A DNA stretch of 64,000 nucleotides from JBBQUN01 sp963698395 (GCA_963698395.1 CAVOQQ010000008.1:186001-250000), one strand, 5' to 3'; shown: positions 25,835 through 34,741, counted from the stretch's first letter. Numbers and translations: made by a program. The notes: generated by a model not told the origin, from the letters alone.

Positions 25835-26737
25835 GTGACGTTGCGGCGAGAGCTGAAACTGATCGTCGGATTCGGCAACACCTCGGTCGGACTCGACTTC
25901 GATGACATCAGGCAGCTGGTCGTCGGGCTCGAGGAGGCCGGCTTCGATGGCGTGTCGACCAATGACCACGTGATCGGCGCACACCCCGATCGTTCCGACG
26001 GGATCACGATGAACACCGTCGACACCGCAGTGCACGAGCCCCTCGTGCTGTTGTCGATGATCGCTGCGGTCACGAAACGATTGGAACTGGCAACGGCGAT
26101 TCTCATCGCACCACAGCGCCAGACGGTGCTCCTCGCGAAACAGACCGCCCAACTCGACCTGCTGTCGAAGGGGCGGTTGCGGCTCGGGGTCGGCGTCGGC
26201 CGCAACTGGATCGAGTACGAGTCGCTCGGTCAGGACTTCACGACCCGCGGGAAACGAATGGAAGAGCAGGTCGAGGTGCTGCGCCTGCTGTGGGGCCAGG
26301 ATCTCGTGACGTACGAGGGACGGTTCCATCAACTCGATCGGGTCGGCATCAACCCCCGCTCGACCCGCGAAGCCATTCCCATCTGGATGGGCTCCTATGT
26401 CCACGCTGTGGCCGAGCCGGTGCTCGAACGAATCGGTCGCGTGGCCGATGGCTGGATGCCGCAGTTCCCCCCCGATGTGTTGGCGCCGATCCTCGACCGA
26501 GTCCGAGGCCATGCCCGGGCAGCCGGACGCGACCCTTCGTCGCTCGGCATCGAGTGCAGCATGCGGGCCAGCCGGTCGACCGGCCCTGATGACTGGCGAC
26601 GGCTGGCCGAGCAGTACCGCGACCTCGGGGCGACCCATCTCAAGGTGCACCTCGGGCTGCCCGATGGTTCCGGCGTCGACGAGCAACTCTCGCTCGCGGT
26701 GCGTTGGTACGAGGCGGTCGACTCGGTCGTTCGCTGA
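25835..26737 (+). CDS. LLM-class (F420-dependent type) oxidoreductase
   Basis: 300 residues from GTG 25835, with GAGAGGAGG just upstream. It has the luciferase-like TIM-barrel pattern: LVVGLEEAGFDGVSTNDHVI, LATAILIAPQRQTVLLAKQT, LDLLSKGRLRLGVGVGRNWI and GKRMEEQVEVLRLLWGQDLV, and PIWMGSYVHAVAEPVLERIG. Actinobacterial members use F420 or FMN. The specific reaction is unknown. It follows the Mo-subunit gene closely and converges on hpaI (gap 23 bases), so it ends the hpaH-led operon. Confidence 0.82.
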   Translation: MTLRRELKLIVGFGNTSVGLDFDDIRQLVVGLEEAGFDGVSTNDHVIGAHPDRSDGITMNTVDTAVHEPLVLLSMIAAVTKRLELATAILIAPQRQTVLLAKQTAQLDLLSKGRLRLGVGVGRNWIEYESLGQDFTTRGKRMEEQVEVLRLLWGQDLVTYEGRFHQLDRVGINPRSTREAIPIWMGSYVHAVAEPVLERIGRVADGWMPQFPPDVLAPILDRVRGHARAAGRDPSSLGIECSMRASRSTGPDDWRRLAEQYRDLGATHLKVHLGLPDGSGVDEQLSLAVRWYEAVDSVVR

Positions 26738-26760
26738 CCAGGCTGCTGGGGAGCAGGCGG

Positions 26761-27531
26761 TCAGGCCAGGTGGGCCTTCGATGCGGCCAGGTCGGCGCGG
26801 AAGGCGGCGTTCATCGGTTGGTAGTCGTAGCCGACGGTGATCATGGTGAATCCCTGTTCGCGACGCTTCTCGACGAGGTCGGGCGATGCCTGGACGCCGG
26901 GGACGACGCCATTGGCTTCACAGGCTGCAGTGACTCGGCGAAGCGCAGCATCGAAGGCTGGGTCGGTCTGGTCCATGCCCATCGGCAAACCCATGCTCAA
27001 CGAGAGATCGGCCGGCCCGACGTAGAGCGCTTCGATCCCGGGCACGGCGGCGATGGCCTCGACGTTCTCGACCGCCTCGATCGTCTCGATCATCGGGATG
27101 ACCGAAACATCGTTGCCGGCCTGGAAATAGCTACCGCCGAAGCGGATGCCTGCGCCGATCGGGCCGACACTGCGGTTGCCGACCGGTGCGTAGCGGCACG
27201 CCGCAACCGCAGCTTCGGCTTGGTCGACCGTGTTGACCATGGGGACGATCACCCCCAGCGCTCCTGCGTCGATGATGCGGCCCATGAGCCCAGGATCGAG
27301 AATGGTGGTGCGAACGATGGGGAACGCATTCCCGGTGTCGATGTGTGCCAGCATGGTCATCATCGTGTTGAGGTCCATCAAGCCGTGTTGCATGTCGACG
27401 CACACGTAGTCGTAGCCGGCTTTGGTCGCCATCTCGGCCGCAACCGGTTCGCGGAGAAAGAGCCAGGCCCCGAAGACCGCTGCTTGCTCCTCGAGTCGGG
27501 CGGCGAGGGTGGCGGGAAGCTGGTTGGTCAT
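26761..27531 (-). CDS. hpaI: HpcH/HpaI-family aldolase (4-hydroxy-2-oxoheptanedioate type)
   Basis: 256 residues. Class II metal-dependent pyruvate aldolase motifs are present: YVCVDMQHGLMDLNTM (base His and acid), FPIVRTTILD (Arg), VPMVNTVDQAEAAVAACRYA, IPMIETIEAVENVEAI (metal Glu) and ALYVGPADLSLSMG (metal Asp). HpaI cleaves 4-hydroxy-2-oxo-heptanedioate to pyruvate and succinate semialdehyde; relatives handle similar 2-oxo-4-hydroxy acids. It is the last gene of the minus-strand operon SDR, RraA, RidA, HpaI, 33 bases after ridA. It completes the hydratase-aldolase end of the pathway. Confidence 0.85.
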   Translation of the reverse strand: MTNQLPATLAARLEEQAAVFGAWLFLREPVAAEMATKAGYDYVCVDMQHGLMDLNTMMTMLAHIDTGNAFPIVRTTILDPGLMGRIIDAGALGVIVPMVNTVDQAEAAVAACRYAPVGNRSVGPIGAGIRFGGSYFQAGNDVSVIPMIETIEAVENVEAIAAVPGIEALYVGPADLSLSMGLPMGMDQTDPAFDAALRRVTAACEANGVVPGVQASPDLVEKRREQGFTMITVGYDYQPMNAAFRADLAASKAHLA

Positions 27532-27564
27532 CGGGTCTCCTGAGGTCGGTGAGATGGTTCCTGA

Positions 27565-27936
27565 TCACTCGGCGATGTAGGCCATGAACGAGGCGGTGAT
27601 GGCCTTGCCGCCGGTATGGGTGTGTCGGGCTGGGCGGGAGGCGGGATCGGGAAAGTAGGTGACCCAGATCGGATCGATCTCGGCCTTCATTTCGTTGGTC
27701 GGCGCCCAGAAGTCGATCTTGGCCACGTCATTCCAGGTGCCGCCCGCAGCGTCGAGCATCTTGGTGATGTGGATGAAGATGTTCTCGACCTGCGCCGAGG
27801 TCTCGGCTGGGACGTTTCGGCTGCCCGGGTCGAATGGCCCGATCACCGAGCTCACCAGCAGCGGGCCGACCCGGCTGGCAACGGGGATCTCCGTGAGATG
27901 GGAGAGGCCGTCGATGGCGATGGATCGGCGGGTCAT
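27565..27936 (-). CDS. RidA (YjgF/UK114) family protein
   Basis: 123 residues from ATG 27934-27936, overlapping the stop of the upstream gene by ATGA. The fold is shown by VGPLLVSSVIGPFDPGSRNV, SAQVENIFIHITKMLDAAGG and WNDVAKIDFWAP and the C-terminal HTHTGGKAITASFMAYIAE. RidA proteins deaminate reactive enamines or imines; pathway-embedded members often act as hydrolases or tautomerases on catabolic intermediates. Tight coupling with the RraA-like and HpaI genes favours a pathway-specific role. The longer frame start at 27966 is rejected because it only re-reads the neighbouring gene. Confidence 0.8.
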   Translation of the reverse strand: MTRRSIAIDGLSHLTEIPVASRVGPLLVSSVIGPFDPGSRNVPAETSAQVENIFIHITKMLDAAGGTWNDVAKIDFWAPTNEMKAEIDPIWVTYFPDPASRPARHTHTGGKAITASFMAYIAE

Positions 27937-28670
27937 CGGTCGGAGCCTTCCTTGGCGGCGAGCCACGCTTCGTATTCCGGGCGACGATCGTCGGACAGTG
28001 GGAACAAACCGACGGTGGACTCGCCGGCCTTCACCCGTTCGATGGCGAAGGCTTCGACTCGTTCCTGGGCAACGCAGTCTCGCGCGACTTCATCGACCAA
28101 GGCGTGCGGAATCACCACCGCACCTTCGGCGTCGCCGACGATGATGTCGCCCGGCTCGACGTAGACGCCGGCGCAGGTGATCGGTTCGTCGTTGCTGAAT
28201 GGCATGTGGTGCCGACCCCACGTGGAGCCGTGCGAGGCTCGGTGGTAGACGGGTTTGCCGAGTTCGGCAATGGCCGGCGTGTCGCGGAGCGCTCCGTCGG
28301 TGATCAGTCCGACGGCACCGAGTCCGTAGGCCCGCATGGCGTAGATGTCGCCGACGGTGCCGGCATCGGGCACGTCGCGTGCCTCGATCACCAGGACGTC
28401 GCCGGGCTCGGCGGTCTCCGACGCCCGTCGTTGTGCGTTCAGGCCGCCGGCGAGTTCGCGGAGTTTGTCCTGTCGGTGAGCGACGTAGCGGAGGGTGCGG
28501 GCCCGGCCGACCATGGATTGTCCGGGCAGGAGTGGCTTGAGCCCCGAGAGGAAGGTGGTGCGCATGCCGCGGTTCTGCAGTTGGTTGGTGATGGTTGCCG
28601 TGCTCACGCTGGCGAGCATGTCGCGCAGTTCGTCGGTGAGTACGGACGGGATGTCGGAGACGTCGGTCAT
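27933..28670 (-). CDS. RraA-family aldolase/decarboxylase-like protein
   Basis: 245 residues from ATG 28668-28670, which has AGAAGGA upstream; an alternative ATG 28743-28745 overlaps the SDR stop (ATGA). Key regions are VSTATITNQLQNRGMRTTFL, PGDVLVIEARDV, GLGAVGLITDGALRDTPAIA (the G-x-x-x-D-G-x-x-R-D catalytic site), and VYVEPGDIIVGDAEGAVVIP. Members with this site are HMG/CHA-type aldolases or oxaloacetate decarboxylases. In this operon it may act on the same oxo-acids as HpaI. Its stop is coupled to ridA. Confidence 0.8.
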   Translation of the reverse strand: MTDVSDIPSVLTDELRDMLASVSTATITNQLQNRGMRTTFLSGLKPLLPGQSMVGRARTLRYVAHRQDKLRELAGGLNAQRRASETAEPGDVLVIEARDVPDAGTVGDIYAMRAYGLGAVGLITDGALRDTPAIAELGKPVYHRASHGSTWGRHHMPFSNDEPITCAGVYVEPGDIIVGDAEGAVVIPHALVDEVARDCVAQERVEAFAIERVKAGESTVGLFPLSDDRRPEYEAWLAAKEGSDR

Positions 28671-28741
28671 GGTTCCTTCTGGTTGTTGAGAGTTGATTCG
28701 GTTGATGATGGTCGACTCGGTGGTGCCGTACGCTCGGTCGC

Positions 28742-29564
28742 TCATGCGGAGGGCGGGGGCTTCATCGCCAGCATGCCGACATCGACGATCGACTGTCCGC
28801 CGTCGGCGAGCATGACGATGCCGGTCACGAACGACGCGGCGTCACTGACCAGGAACTCGATACAGGCCGCGATCTCGTCGGGATCGGCCATGCGTCGGAT
28901 CGGGTTGTTGCCGACCATCATCGTGCGAGCCTGATCGGTCGAGACGCCATGAACGTCGGCGACGTGGCTGACGGCGCCGGCAGCCATCGGCGTGTCGACC
29001 CAGCCTGGACACAAGGTGTTGACGCGAATGCCGTGCTCGCCCAAATCCACCGCCATGGACCGGGTGAGTCCGAACAGCGCCGACTTCGTGGTCGCGTAGG
29101 TGATGGAGTTGCTCGTCGCGAACAGTCCCCCGATCGACGCGACGTTGACGATGGAACCACCGCGGACCCGCAGATGAGGCGCTGCCGCTCGGGCGACTCG
29201 AGCGGGGCCGACCAGGTTGATGTCGATCGCCTGATCCCAGCGGTCGTCGTCGACCTGCTCGACCCCGCCCCGCGAGGCAACGCCTGCATTGTTGACGACG
29301 ATGTCGAGCCGGCCGAACGCTTCGATGGTGGTCTGCACGGCGCGGTCGACGGCCTCGGCATCCGCAACGTCGCAGGTGATGGCGAGCGCTCCGGTTGCTT
29401 CAGCAACCACCTCGAGCGGTTCGAGTGCGGCGTGCCGCAATGGCGACCTCCGCTCCACGCGCCCTGAGTCTCGCTACCGTGGCGCTTCCGATGCCGGTGC
29501 CGCCACCGGTGACGAACGCGACCTTTCCCTTCAGGTCTGCGCCGATTGGTGGGGCAGTCGTCAT
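28742..29564 (-). pseudogene. Short-chain dehydrogenase/reductase, one frameshift
   Basis: The N-terminus from ATG 29562-29564 reads MTTAPPIGADLKGKVAFVTG and GGTGIGSATVA (NAD(P)-binding TGxxxGxG). Near 29434 the frame changes, after which PLEVVAEATGALAITCDVAD, the NNAG motif, the catalytic YATTK and RVNTLCPGWVDTPMAAGAVS follow to the stop at 28742-28744. The combined length of about 274 is normal. It probably oxidises or reduces a pathway alcohol. The start overlaps the stop of a 38-codon frame upstream (ATGA). If the single-base break is real the protein is lost; the rest of the sequence is well conserved, so an assembly error is equally possible. Confidence 0.75.
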
Positions 29565-29677
29565 ACGTGCTTCCTGGTGATGGCCTTCGAAACGACGCCG
29601 ACGTGCACTCGGGCGTCGTTGGCACCCCAGATCGTCTGGTTCTCGCTCATGTTCAGTACGAGCTTGACATCGGTCAT
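29561..29677 (-). CDS. Small 38-residue coupled open frame
   Basis: ATG 29675-29677 has GAGGGAA upstream on the minus strand. The frame reads MTDVKLVLNMSENQTIWGAN then ARVHVGVVSKAITRKHV, and its TGA overlaps the SDR start (ATGA). It begins 67 bases from operator site 4. The composition is unlike chance frames nearby (few Arg, varied). It could be a small first protein of the operon, a translational leader for the SDR gene, or the remnant of a longer gene. No family is recognised. Confidence 0.45.
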   Translation of the reverse strand: MTDVKLVLNMSENQTIWGANDARVHVGVVSKAITRKHV

Positions 29678-29743
29678 GATGCGTTCCCTCTTGCCTCGTG
29701 GCGGCGGACGTCGGAGCCTCCGGACCTCGATCACCATACTTAC

Positions 29744-29757
29744 CAAGCGCTTGCTTG
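29744..29757. promoter_or_regulatory. TetR-type operator, site 4
   Basis: CAAGC-GCTT-GCTTG, a perfect copy, between the divergent SDR operon and the tetR gene, 67 and 78 bases from the respective starts. The window ACCAAGCGCTTGCT also fits the published KstR2 consensus AnCAAGnnCTTGnT exactly. Confidence 0.72.
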
Positions 29758-29834
29758 TCCATCGAGACTCGGTAGTGACTAGATTGCTCCGGGTCGTGGT
29801 GCGACCGAGCGATGCGCATGATTGTGAGGAATCG

Positions 29835-30440
29835 ATGGAAAACGAGTCCGGCAGCGACAAGGGTGCGGCTTCGTCGAGGCGCGAGGAGATCCTGGAGATC
29901 GCCGCCGAGGTGTTCGCGGAGCGGGGCATCAAGGAGGCAACGGTTCGAGACATCGGTGAGGCGGCCGGCATCTTGTCCGGAAGTCTCTACTACCACTTCG
30001 ACTCGAAGGAACAGATCGTCCTCGAGTTGCTCCTGCCCAGTGTCGAGGCGAACTACAAACGATTGCTCGAGATCTCGCAGGAGTCGAGCGGGATTGCTGC
30101 CCTCGCTGGTCTGATCCGGGCCACCATCGAGGTGACGTCGCAGAACCCGTACCGCTCGATGGTGCTTCGCAATGGGTCGAAGGCGTTCGTCGAGTTTGCC
30201 TCACTCGAGCCGGTCGCCGACCTGCTCCGCAAGACCATCCGGATCTGGATCGAGGTGGTCGAACAGGGGATGGCCGACGGTGAGCTCCGTTCCGACATCG
30301 AACCTGAACTTGCGGTTCGGGCGATGCTGGATGGCACATCGGGGTCATCGCGCTGGTTCATCGGTCGCAACCAGATGCAACCGGAGCACGTCGCCGAGAA
30401 GCTCATCGCCCTCTACATCGGCGGTCTCCGGAAGCAGTGA
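29835..30440 (+). CDS. TetR-family regulator, candidate master regulator of the cluster
   Basis: 201 residues from ATG 29835 (GAGGAA upstream). The N-terminal helix-turn-helix is RREEILEIAAEVFAERGIKE, TVRDIGEAAGILSGSLYYHF and SKEQIVLELL. This resembles the KstR2 group, which shares the GILSGSLYHHF recognition helix. The C-terminal ligand domain is less conserved; a CoA-thioester or aromatic ligand is possible. The gene is next to one of five copies of the palindrome CAAGC-N4-GCTTG, so it probably represses itself and the surrounding operons (inference). KstR2 itself controls late steroid ring degradation. Confidence 0.82.
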   Translation: MENESGSDKGAASSRREEILEIAAEVFAERGIKEATVRDIGEAAGILSGSLYYHFDSKEQIVLELLLPSVEANYKRLLEISQESSGIAALAGLIRATIEVTSQNPYRSMVLRNGSKAFVEFASLEPVADLLRKTIRIWIEVVEQGMADGELRSDIEPELAVRAMLDGTSGSSRWFIGRNQMQPEHVAEKLIALYIGGLRKQ

Positions 30441-30491
30441 TCGTCGACGAACGAGCGACGACGTGCGCCCTCGCTCCGCACCGGATTGACG

Positions 30492-31046
30492 TCAGCTTCC
30501 GCCGAACACCTTGTAGTTGGTGTCGTCGAGCAGCGTCGCCTCGCCTTCGCGGGGCAGGTTCTCGAAGTAGTTCAGGGCTCCGTCGATGTCGTTCTCCCAG
30601 ACCTCGCGGGGGAGGTCGTAGAGGACTTCGATGCCGTTGCCATCGGGATCGGCGATGTAGGCGCTGTGGGTCATGCCGTGGTTGCCGCGAACGATGAACT
30701 CGACGTTGTGGGCTTGGAGGTGCTCGATTTGGGCGAGCCACGCCTCTCGACTGCCGTAGTCGAGTGCGATGTGCACGATCCCTGCGACATCCGGGAACAT
30801 CTTCCATCGAGTGACCTCGGGCGAAAGCGAAGGATCTCGCACCTGGACGCACGCGAGGTCGTGATGGTGGTTGCCGGCACCCTGGTAGAAGCGCATGTCG
30901 AGCTTCTGATCTTCCTCGGGCCCGCCGATCTGGCCGACTTGGCTGAAGCCGAGCATCTCGGTGTAGAAGGCGTGCGTCGCCTCGATGTCTCGGACATTGA
31001 TCACCATGTGCGAGATCGACGGCTGACTGGGTTTGGTGTTCGTCAT
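30492..31046 (-). CDS. VOC-family (single-module extradiol dioxygenase-like) protein
   Basis: 184 residues from ATG 31044-31046, with AAGGAA upstream. The protein reads ISHMVINVRDIEATHAFYTE, MLGFSQVGQIGG, then FPDVAGIVHIALDYGSREAW and YIADPDGNGIEVLYDLPREV. The two His (SHMV and GIVHIA) and the Glu (GIEVLYD) form the metal triad of type I extradiol/glyoxalase proteins. It could be the ring-cleaving dioxygenase of this operon or an isomerase/lyase on a later intermediate. It is the last gene after the APH-fold kinase and GlcG genes. Confidence 0.78.
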   Translation of the reverse strand: MTNTKPSQPSISHMVINVRDIEATHAFYTEMLGFSQVGQIGGPEEDQKLDMRFYQGAGNHHHDLACVQVRDPSLSPEVTRWKMFPDVAGIVHIALDYGSREAWLAQIEHLQAHNVEFIVRGNHGMTHSAYIADPDGNGIEVLYDLPREVWENDIDGALNYFENLPREGEATLLDDTNYKVFGGS

Positions 31047-31092
31047 CGGTGTGATTCCTTTGATCGTGGCGTCGATGCGCCGTTGGGGTGGG

Positions 31093-31530
31093 TCAATCCT
31101 GCTGAATGAGGGCGCCTGCGCCTGCGGTTGCCACGGCGGTGTCTTGTTCGGTCGAGCCGCCCGAGACGCCAATGGCACCAACGAGCAGGCCGTCAACGAA
31201 GACACCGACCCCGCCACCGAAGACCACCAGACCCGGCGTGTGGGTGATGCCGTGTACCAGCGACGCGTCGTCCTTGATGTTGTCCCACCATGATGAGGTC
31301 GGCATCCCGCCGAAACCGGCGACGGTGTATGCCTTGTTGGCGGCAATGCCGGCCGAGATGCGGGGAGCTCCGTCCATTCGGGCGGTGACGATCGGTTCGC
31401 CGGAGGTGTCGGTCACTGCGATGCAAAAGGCACGGCGAATCGCCGTTGCGTGCGAGATGGCGGCTTCGAGCACCTGCGTTGCGCCGGCGAGGGTGAGGCA
31501 GCATGAATTGGTGACCAGATCGTTCGGCAC
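31093..31530 (-). CDS. GlcG/HbpS-family heme-binding-like protein
   Basis: 145 residues from GTG 31528-31530, two bases after the kinase stop. The family pattern is clear: LTLAGATQVLEAAISHATAI, FCIAVTDTSGEPIVTARMDG, AANKAYTVAGFGGMPTS, GLVVFGGGVGVFVDGLLVGA and GVSGGSTEQD. GlcG/HbpS proteins occur as small cytosolic or secreted proteins in catabolic operons; some bind heme, and in others the role is unknown. The position between an APH-fold kinase and a VOC protein suggests a pathway function. Confidence 0.82.
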   Translation of the reverse strand: MPNDLVTNSCCLTLAGATQVLEAAISHATAIRRAFCIAVTDTSGEPIVTARMDGAPRISAGIAANKAYTVAGFGGMPTSSWWDNIKDDASLVHGITHTPGLVVFGGGVGVFVDGLLVGAIGVSGGSTEQDTAVATAGAGALIQQD

Positions 31531-31532
31531 GG

Positions 31533-32614
31533 TCAACCGAACTGGAGGTGAGCGCCGGTACGGATCGCCTCGGCGGCGATTCGGCGAAGCATGGTCCGCC
31601 CGAGCTGGTCGGCTCGTTCGGGAACGGTGTCGAAGGCGAGGAGCCCTGCTGCGATGCTGATGTAGAACACGAGCCCGGCGCGGTAGCGATCCATTCCTTC
31701 TTCGAGGTCGAGCTCGATTCCATGTCGGGCGAGTCGGCTTGGCATAGGCGGCGATCAGCTCCTCGCCGCAGGTCGCGGCGACCTCGTCGTCGACTGACTG
31801 TGAGATGAAGTAGGCCACGTCGGTCATGCCGTGGCCGACCGATGCCAGCTGGTAGTCGAGTGCCAGGACCTTGCCGTCGGCGTCGAACAGGAGGTTGTCG
31901 CTGCGGTAGTCGCCGTGGCAGAGCGTGTCGGTGCCATGCATGCCCTCGAGAATCTGGCTGGCGTTGACAGACCAGTTGTCGCAGAGCGAGATGAAATCGG
32001 CCGGGAGCTCGTCGAGGACCTTCGGCCGAGCCTTGGCCCAGTCGCCGGCAAAATGATCGGGCAGGATCTGGGGTAGCAGTTCTCCGTTGAACGGGAGGAA
32101 GGTCTCGGACTCCGAGCTGAGGTCGGCGCCCCAGTGCGGGGCGTGGATGTCGGCGAGTTCCTGGAGCGCCGTCACGGCATCTTCGTAGCCGACGCCGGTG
32201 ATCTGGTCGACCGAGCGTCGCCCCTCGGCTTCTTCGAGCACGAGGACGAAGCTCTGCTTCTCGACGTCGATGTCGGCTCGGTAGCAACGCGGAACGTCGA
32301 CGATCATTCGCTCGGCGATCTCGTCGTAGAAATCGGATTTCGCGCTCGTAGAACTTGAACAGACCGGCGACGAACAGCTGACCTTCGTTGTCGCTGGCGA
32401 GTTTGATCACCAGACTCGCTGGTGCGTCGGTCGGACCGTCGTAGCTGAGTGTGGCGCGATGCAATGAACTCATCATCGACTCCTCGCTGCCAAAGGGGCG
32501 GAGCTCGACTGCGGCTACGGCCGTGTCGTTGTCGAGCGCATCGTTCGATCGCAGCAACTCGGTGAACCACAACGGTGTCAGGTCATCAACAGTCGGAATC
32601 TCGTCGGTGTGCAT
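31533..32614 (-). pseudogene. APH-fold phosphotransferase (kinase-like), two frameshifts
   Basis: From ATG 32614 the protein begins MHTDEIPTVDDLTPLWFTEL and keeps frame to FYEREIRF near 32330. A slip leads to ERMIVDVPRCYRADIDVEKQ and the catalytic loop CHGDYRSDNLLF with the metal site LALDYQ. Another slip near 31740 leads to the end SRLARHGIELDLEEGMDRY to HLQFG. Aligned with the intact paralogue at 38474-39565 it is complete apart from the two breaks. These aminoglycoside/ecdysteroid-kinase-like proteins phosphorylate small hydroxylated molecules. It is first in the operon controlled by operator site 5. Confidence 0.75.
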
Positions 32615-32690
32615 CAGGTCCCTTTGTCGTGAGGCGCCGATGGCGTGCGACGCCGGTCACACGAACAGTAGAGCCGTTGGGTCGCTGAAG

Positions 32691-32704
32691 CAAGCGATTG
32701 CTTG
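32691..32704. promoter_or_regulatory. TetR-type operator, site 5
   Basis: CAAGC-GATT-GCTTG, a perfect copy, 77 bases upstream of the kinase-GlcG-VOC operon. Confidence 0.72.
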
Positions 32705-32759
32705 AGTGCCCGTTCGGGGCCTTCGGCGTCCGGATCGAGCGAGCCGTGTACCGGATTGG

Positions 32760-34022
32760 TCACGACGTCCGCTCTGTCGGTGTGGTCTGCTCGATCTGAT
32801 CGCGACGTCGGTGGTCGCCATGGGCATGGTCGAAGCGGTCGTGGTGCTGGCGCAGGAGATCGACGCCGTAGTCCCCGCCGTTGGGCGTGCGAACGACGGT
32901 GTGGACGTGGTTGCGTGACGGTACGCCGTTGTCGAAAACCACACCCGGGTGGTGATCGAATTCGATCAGCAGCACCGGGCTCTGCACCCGGTAGTAGAAC
33001 GGCTCTCCGTGGCCGGTCGAGCCCATCCACGAGAACCATGTCTCATCGAGATGGCGGACCACTTCGTCCATCCTCACCTCGTTGTGCTCGTCGCGGGTCC
33101 AGCCCACGTAGGTCGACGCGAGGTCGAGCAGCAGGTGTCGCTGGGTCTCGGACAGATCGGTCGCCGCAATGCCGTCGGTGGGGATCACCGCATTGTCGTG
33201 AAAGGCGCCCCCCAGCATGCGGCCATCGAAGGGGTGGCGCAGATCCGGTGGGAGGTCGTCGGGGTGGATCGAGGGTCGGACGATCGCTTGACTTCTCTGA
33301 TGCTCGTCGAGCGTTCGCACGAGATCGAGTCCCGAACGCTCCTCGGCCGCGAACACGCGGGTGCCGGCGAACGGACCGGTGTGCACGTGGCATGGTTCGG
33401 ACCCCATGAACGTGGGGGTGAGCACCAGGTGATGACCGACCACCACACAGTTCACGATCAGGTGGTGGCCATCGATCTGCCAACCCCAGGGCTCGTCGGT
33501 GCCCGGGTCGCCGAAGACGGTGACGAAGTAGAGCCACTCACCGAACTCATCGGGTCGCTTGGTGAGCTCGCTGACGAACTGATTGAGGCGCATGATGTCC
33601 CGGGCCTGGGCGAACCCACGAGCCGACAGCGTTTCACGCAGGAGAGCGAGGCCCAGCTGTCGACCAGAGGCATCGAGTTCCTCGAGCATCACCCCATGGC
33701 GAAACAAGTTGAGGTGCACGTTGATCCAGGTGCGCCAGTGCTCACTGTCGAGCGGCTGTTGTGCCCGAGAACGCTGGCCGTCGTCGAGGATCTCGAGGAA
33801 GGCTCGGGCAGCGTCGACCAACGGTGCAAGCGACGACGTGGCGGCATGTAGCCCGTAGAGTCCATGGCGGACGACCCCGTCGCTGGTGATGCCCGAGATC
33901 GGCTGGTCGAGGTGTGCGACCCGTTCGTCGACGATCGGTTGGAGTTGCGGGGGAAGCTCGGTGATGCGAGTGCGACCGCTCATGGGCGGCATCCGGCGTA
34001 TTCCGAAATCGGTCCAATGCAT
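32760..34022 (-). CDS. DUF3500 family protein
   Basis: 420 residues from ATG 34020-34022, which has GGAAGGA upstream; internal Met at 33992 and 33983 are alternatives. The DUF3500 signature is visible as PWGWQIDGHHLIVNCVVVGH, TPTFMGSEPCHVHTGPFAG, RVFAAEERSGLDLVRTL, then GHGEPFYYRVQSPVLLIEFD and RNHVHTVVRTPNGGDYGVDL. Proteins of this family are of unknown function, often secreted or found in catabolic clusters. No signal peptide is visible here. It is monocistronic and ends 56 bases from operator site 5. Confidence 0.82.
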   Translation of the reverse strand: MHWTDFGIRRMPPMSGRTRITELPPQLQPIVDERVAHLDQPISGITSDGVVRHGLYGLHAATSSLAPLVDAARAFLEILDDGQRSRAQQPLDSEHWRTWINVHLNLFRHGVMLEELDASGRQLGLALLRETLSARGFAQARDIMRLNQFVSELTKRPDEFGEWLYFVTVFGDPGTDEPWGWQIDGHHLIVNCVVVGHHLVLTPTFMGSEPCHVHTGPFAGTRVFAAEERSGLDLVRTLDEHQRSQAIVRPSIHPDDLPPDLRHPFDGRMLGGAFHDNAVIPTDGIAATDLSETQRHLLLDLASTYVGWTRDEHNEVRMDEVVRHLDETWFSWMGSTGHGEPFYYRVQSPVLLIEFDHHPGVVFDNGVPSRNHVHTVVRTPNGGDYGVDLLRQHHDRFDHAHGDHRRRDQIEQTTPTERTS

Positions 34023-34147
34023 TACGTTCGCATTCCTTCCACTCGGTTGCACGTGGGCGTGACTCCGCTCGACCGATCGCCGAGGGTGAAGAACGTCATC
34101 GGGTTGGACGGTGAGGGCATGGCTTCAGTGGTTGTCATGATGGCTCC

Positions 34148-34741
34148 TCATTCGTGACACATGGACGCTGCGAGGATGTGGATCGCCGAGCTCAGCATTC
34201 TGGGTGTCGGGGTGGGTTCGCCGGCGATGGCGGCGATGAAGGATCCATCGAGGAGTGCGAAGGTCATGGCGGCCAGCGCATCAGCCTGTGTTGCGTCGAG
34301 ACGAGGGTGGTCGCGGCGAAGCGCAGTGCGGAACCAAGACAGCGATTCCTGGCGGATCTCGAAGAACCGCTGTCGGGCCGTTCCGTCGCCGTCGGGTGCC
34401 CGTTCGAGGGTCATGATCAGTCCGAGCCGGACGAAGTCGGGGAACTCGCCGAGACTCGCGAAGAGCTGCTCGAAGGTGTGGTCGCCGGCGTTCTCCTGCT
34501 GGGTGGCGGTGGCGTCGAATGTTTCACGCCATCGTGTGTAGCTGTCGTCGATGACCGCAGTGATGAGCGCTTCCTTGTTCTCGAAGTGCCAGTAGATCGA
34601 GCTGTTCGGGAGACCGGATCGTTTGGATACGGCACTGATGCTCGTGCCCTGATAGCCGTGCTCACGGGCGATCTCCGCGGCGGCGTCGAGGATCTGGCGT
34701 CGCGACGCCATTCCGTTCGATCGCATTGCTCGCTTGCTCAT
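34148..34741 (-). CDS. TetR-family regulator
   Basis: 197 residues from ATG 34739-34741. The HTH reads RRQILDAAAEIAREHGYQGT, SISAVSKRSGLPNSSIYWHF and ENKEALITAV. The C-terminal half (FVRLGLIMTLERAPDGDGTA, FALLDGSFIAAI) is a typical TetR effector domain with no assigned ligand. It diverges from the aldehyde dehydrogenase gene, and a set of overlapping inverted repeats (34784-34805) lies in the 206-base gap. Control of that dehydrogenase is likely. Confidence 0.82.
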   Translation of the reverse strand: MSKRAMRSNGMASRRQILDAAAEIAREHGYQGTSISAVSKRSGLPNSSIYWHFENKEALITAVIDDSYTRWRETFDATATQQENAGDHTFEQLFASLGEFPDFVRLGLIMTLERAPDGDGTARQRFFEIRQESLSWFRTALRRDHPRLDATQADALAAMTFALLDGSFIAAIAGEPTPTPRMLSSAIHILAASMCHE

